This document shows, in pieces, positions 15,487-16,611 of a stretch of DNA of 16,611 nucleotides. Position numbers and translations under genes: made by a program. The DNA is from an uncultured Verrucomicrobia subdivision 3 bacterium (lineage in GTDB: Bacteria; Verrucomicrobiota; Verrucomicrobiae; Limisphaerales; CAMLLE01), in NCBI GenBank assembly GCA_946480555.1, contig CAMLLE010000013.1:1-16611 (forward strand), read 5' to 3'. The notes beneath the pieces were generated by a model that was given only the letters and a program-made list of their open reading frames with translations, did no database searches and was not told where the DNA came from. Numbering within the stretch: the first letter of the stretch is position 1; the number at the start of each line of letters is the position of its first letter.

Positions 15487-15948
15487 ATGGAAGACTCCCG
15501 ACTGACCGAGAACCAGCTCTCCAAGATCATTCTGGATGCCGCCTTCAAAGTTCACACCGCCACGGGACCGGGCCTGCTGGAAAGCGTTTACGAGGTCACG
15601 CTCGCTCACGAATTGCGCAAAGCGGGACTGCGGGTGGAACGACAAGTTGCCATTCCGATTCGCTACGATGAACTGACGTTCGACGAAGGATTCCGCGCCG
15701 ATCTCCTGGTTGAGGACAAACTGATCGTGGAACTCAAATCCGTCGAGAAACTCGTCCCCGTTCACAGCAAACAGGTGCTGACGCAACTTCGCCTGAGCGG
15801 ACGACGCCTCGGTCTGTTGATTAACTTCGGCGAAGTGCGTCTCAAGGACGGCATCGAACGCATCGCTAACGGACTGCCGGAAGAGGGACGCGGAGGATGG
15901 GCCGCCAAGTTCTCGTCTTTCTTGGCGTCCTTTGCGTTCTTTGCGTGA
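15487..15948 (+). CDS. GxxExxY family protein (PD-(D/E)XK nuclease-like fold)
   Basis: A 153-residue protein carrying the family's defining motif G29-L-L-E32-S-V-Y35 within TATGPGLLESVYEVTLAHEL. D72 (FRADLLVEDK) and E82-L-K84 (IVELKSVEKL) fit a PD-(D/E)XK nuclease core, and VLTQLRLSGRRLGLLINFG with VRLKDGIERI completes the conserved end. The family is widespread and, to my knowledge, has no established function. The last dozen residues (SSFLASFAFFA) come from the flanking repeat and not from the domain. It is the only plus-strand gene here and interrupts a transporter operon. The ATG at 15487 has only a weak GGA upstream. Being confined between inverted repeats suggests a link between this protein and the repeat family. 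Confidence 0.92.
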   Translation: MEDSRLTENQLSKIILDAAFKVHTATGPGLLESVYEVTLAHELRKAGLRVERQVAIPIRYDELTFDEGFRADLLVEDKLIVELKSVEKLVPVHSKQVLTQLRLSGRRLGLLINFGEVRLKDGIERIANGLPEEGRGGWAAKFSSFLASFAFFA

Positions 15949-15950
15949 GG
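15921..15950 (-). repeat. Right inverted repeat of the GxxExxY unit
   Basis: It matches the left repeat in reverse orientation with two mismatches. Translated in the gene frame it yields the C-terminal LASFAFFA and includes the TGA stop at 15946-15948. Confidence 0.85.
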
Positions 15951-15967
15951 TAGGATTCATGTGTGGT

Positions 15968-16611
15968 CTATCGAATTGCCGCGCCGTCGAAGCTCACTGC
16001 CTTCTGCAGCACCATCATTGTCCGATCCAGGAAGAAGCCAATGAAGCCGATGGTGAACACGGCCACCATGATTTGCGCGAGCGTCTGGCTGCTGCCGTTC
16101 TGGAACATGTCCCACACGAATTTTCCGAGGCCCGGATTTTGCGCGAGCATTTCGGCGGCAATGAGCACCATCCAGCCCACGCCCAGCGAGAGGCGCAGCC
16201 CGGTGAAGATAAGCGGCAGTGCGGAGGGAATGACGATCTTGCGGACCTTCTTCCACCAGCCCAGCTTCAGCACGCGCGCGACGTTGAGATAATCGTTGTC
16301 AATCTGCGCCACGCCCAGCGCGGTATTGATGAGCGCCGGCCAGAGCGAGCAGAGCGCCACCGTGAAGGCCGAACTGATGAAGGATTTCTCGAACATCGGG
16401 TCTTTCGGATTGTAGAGCGCGCTGACCATGATCATCACGATGGGCAACCACGCGAGCGGCGACACGGGCTTGAATATCTGAATGAACGGATTCATGGCCG
16501 TGTTGAACACCTTGCTCAAGCCGCACAGGATGCCGAGCGGCACTGCGATGATCGCCGCAATCACGAACCCGGTGAACACCGTCTTCAAACTTGTGAAAAT
16601 CTGGTCGATGT
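15968..16611 (-). CDS. nrtB: Nitrate/nitrite ABC transporter permease (NrtB-like), 5' end beyond window
   Basis: At least 214 residues of an inner-membrane permease. The frame enters open at the right edge ([18 protein letters not shown]), so the true start lies outside. [40 protein letters not shown], the EAA-type coupling loop region ([20 protein letters not shown]), [20 protein letters not shown] and the tail [15 protein letters not shown] match NrtB-type permeases, which pair with NrtA, NrtC and NrtD. About five membrane helices are present. In reading order it is followed by the inserted GxxExxY unit (18 bp after its stop) and then the two ATPases. Nitrate is the likely substrate from family and context; cyanate, sulfonate and bicarbonate relatives exist. 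Confidence 0.92.
   Translation of the reverse strand, partial: IDQIFTSLKTVFTGFVIAAIIAVPLGILCGLSKVFNTAMNPFIQIFKPVSPLAWLPIVMIMVSALYNPKDPMFEKSFISSAFTVALCSLWPALINTALGVAQIDNDYLNVARVLKLGWWKKVRKIVIPSALPLIFTGLRLSLGVGWMVLIAAEMLAQNPGLGKFVWDMFQNGSSQTLAQIMVAVFTIGFIGFFLDRTMMVLQKAVSFDGAAIR

Larger units (their letters stand above)
15365..15950. mobile_element. 586-bp unit: GxxExxY gene bounded by 30-bp inverted repeats
   Basis: The left end (15365-15394) and the reverse complement of the right end (15921-15950) agree at 28 of 30 positions; both begin CCTCACGCAAAGA and continue with CGCAAAGGACGC. The only gene inside is the GxxExxY protein on the plus strand, against the direction of the surrounding operon. 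Its stop codon lies within the right repeat. The unit separates the permease gene from the first ATPase gene of one transporter. I see no target-site duplication and no transposase, so mobility is inferred from the layout and from gene-less relatives at 10819 and 14401. Confidence 0.65.

Noticed and set aside
15367..15960. A 197-codon minus-strand frame spanning the whole GxxExxY unit
   Set aside because: It is open from repeat to repeat and co-directional with the operon, but its sequence is the antisense of a conserved protein and shows no motif of its own. Treated as a shadow.

Overview
The window looks like part of a nitrogen-oxyanion (nitrate/nitrite) assimilation and redox island from a Gram-negative bacterium. 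The genome is fairly GC-rich. An outer-membrane beta-barrel protein, a lipoprotein and periplasmic c-type cytochromes show a diderm cell. The gene mix, a family of GCAAAG-rich palindromic repeats and a GxxExxY protein gene make Verrucomicrobiota (or a related PVC lineage) my best guess, but this is inference only. Every recognised gene except one is on the minus strand, so the biological reading order runs from the right end of the window to the left.

Right part (16611 to 13588): a nitrate/nitrite-type ABC importer. It has an NrtB-like permease (5' end beyond the window) and two ATPases of the NrtC and NrtD type. Between the permease and the first ATPase sits the only plus-strand gene, a GxxExxY (PD-(D/E)XK-like) protein, bounded by near-perfect 30-bp inverted repeats. 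It looks like a small mobile or repeat-borne unit. Related gene-less palindromic copies sit between the two ATPase genes and, in frame, inside the multihaem cytochrome gene.

Middle part (13553 to 9485): a redox module. It holds a NirB-type FAD/NAD(P)H reductase half with a BFD-like [2Fe-2S] domain, fused to a predicted four-histidine cytochrome-b membrane domain and lacking the sirohaem catalytic half. An 11-haem membrane-anchored cytochrome c and a Tll0287-like (DUF3365) one-haem lipoprotein follow. The three genes overlap by 1 and 4 bp. Next come a single-domain globin, a porin-like outer-membrane protein, a DmsC-like membrane anchor, a MOSC protein and MobA (molybdenum cofactor guanylylation), the last two also overlapping by 4 bp.

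A gap of about 880 bp (4573-5451) without a supported gene separates this from the left operon. That operon holds a NarK/NasA-type MFS nitrate transporter, a PP2C phosphatase-Ser/Thr kinase fusion with a C-terminal membrane anchor, and a CysJ-type diflavin reductase cut by the left edge. The leader in front of the transporter contains two perfect 12-bp palindromes and an AGGAGG-led minicistron, and a strong 10-bp-stem hairpin lies further upstream.

Taken together: two nitrate uptake routes (ABC and MFS), molybdenum-cofactor maturation, two flavin electron-input proteins, NO/nitrite protection (globin), and an uncharacterised electron chain from NAD(P)H through haem b to periplasmic c-haems. 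No catalytic nitrate or nitrite reductase subunit lies inside the window; these are expected beyond an edge.
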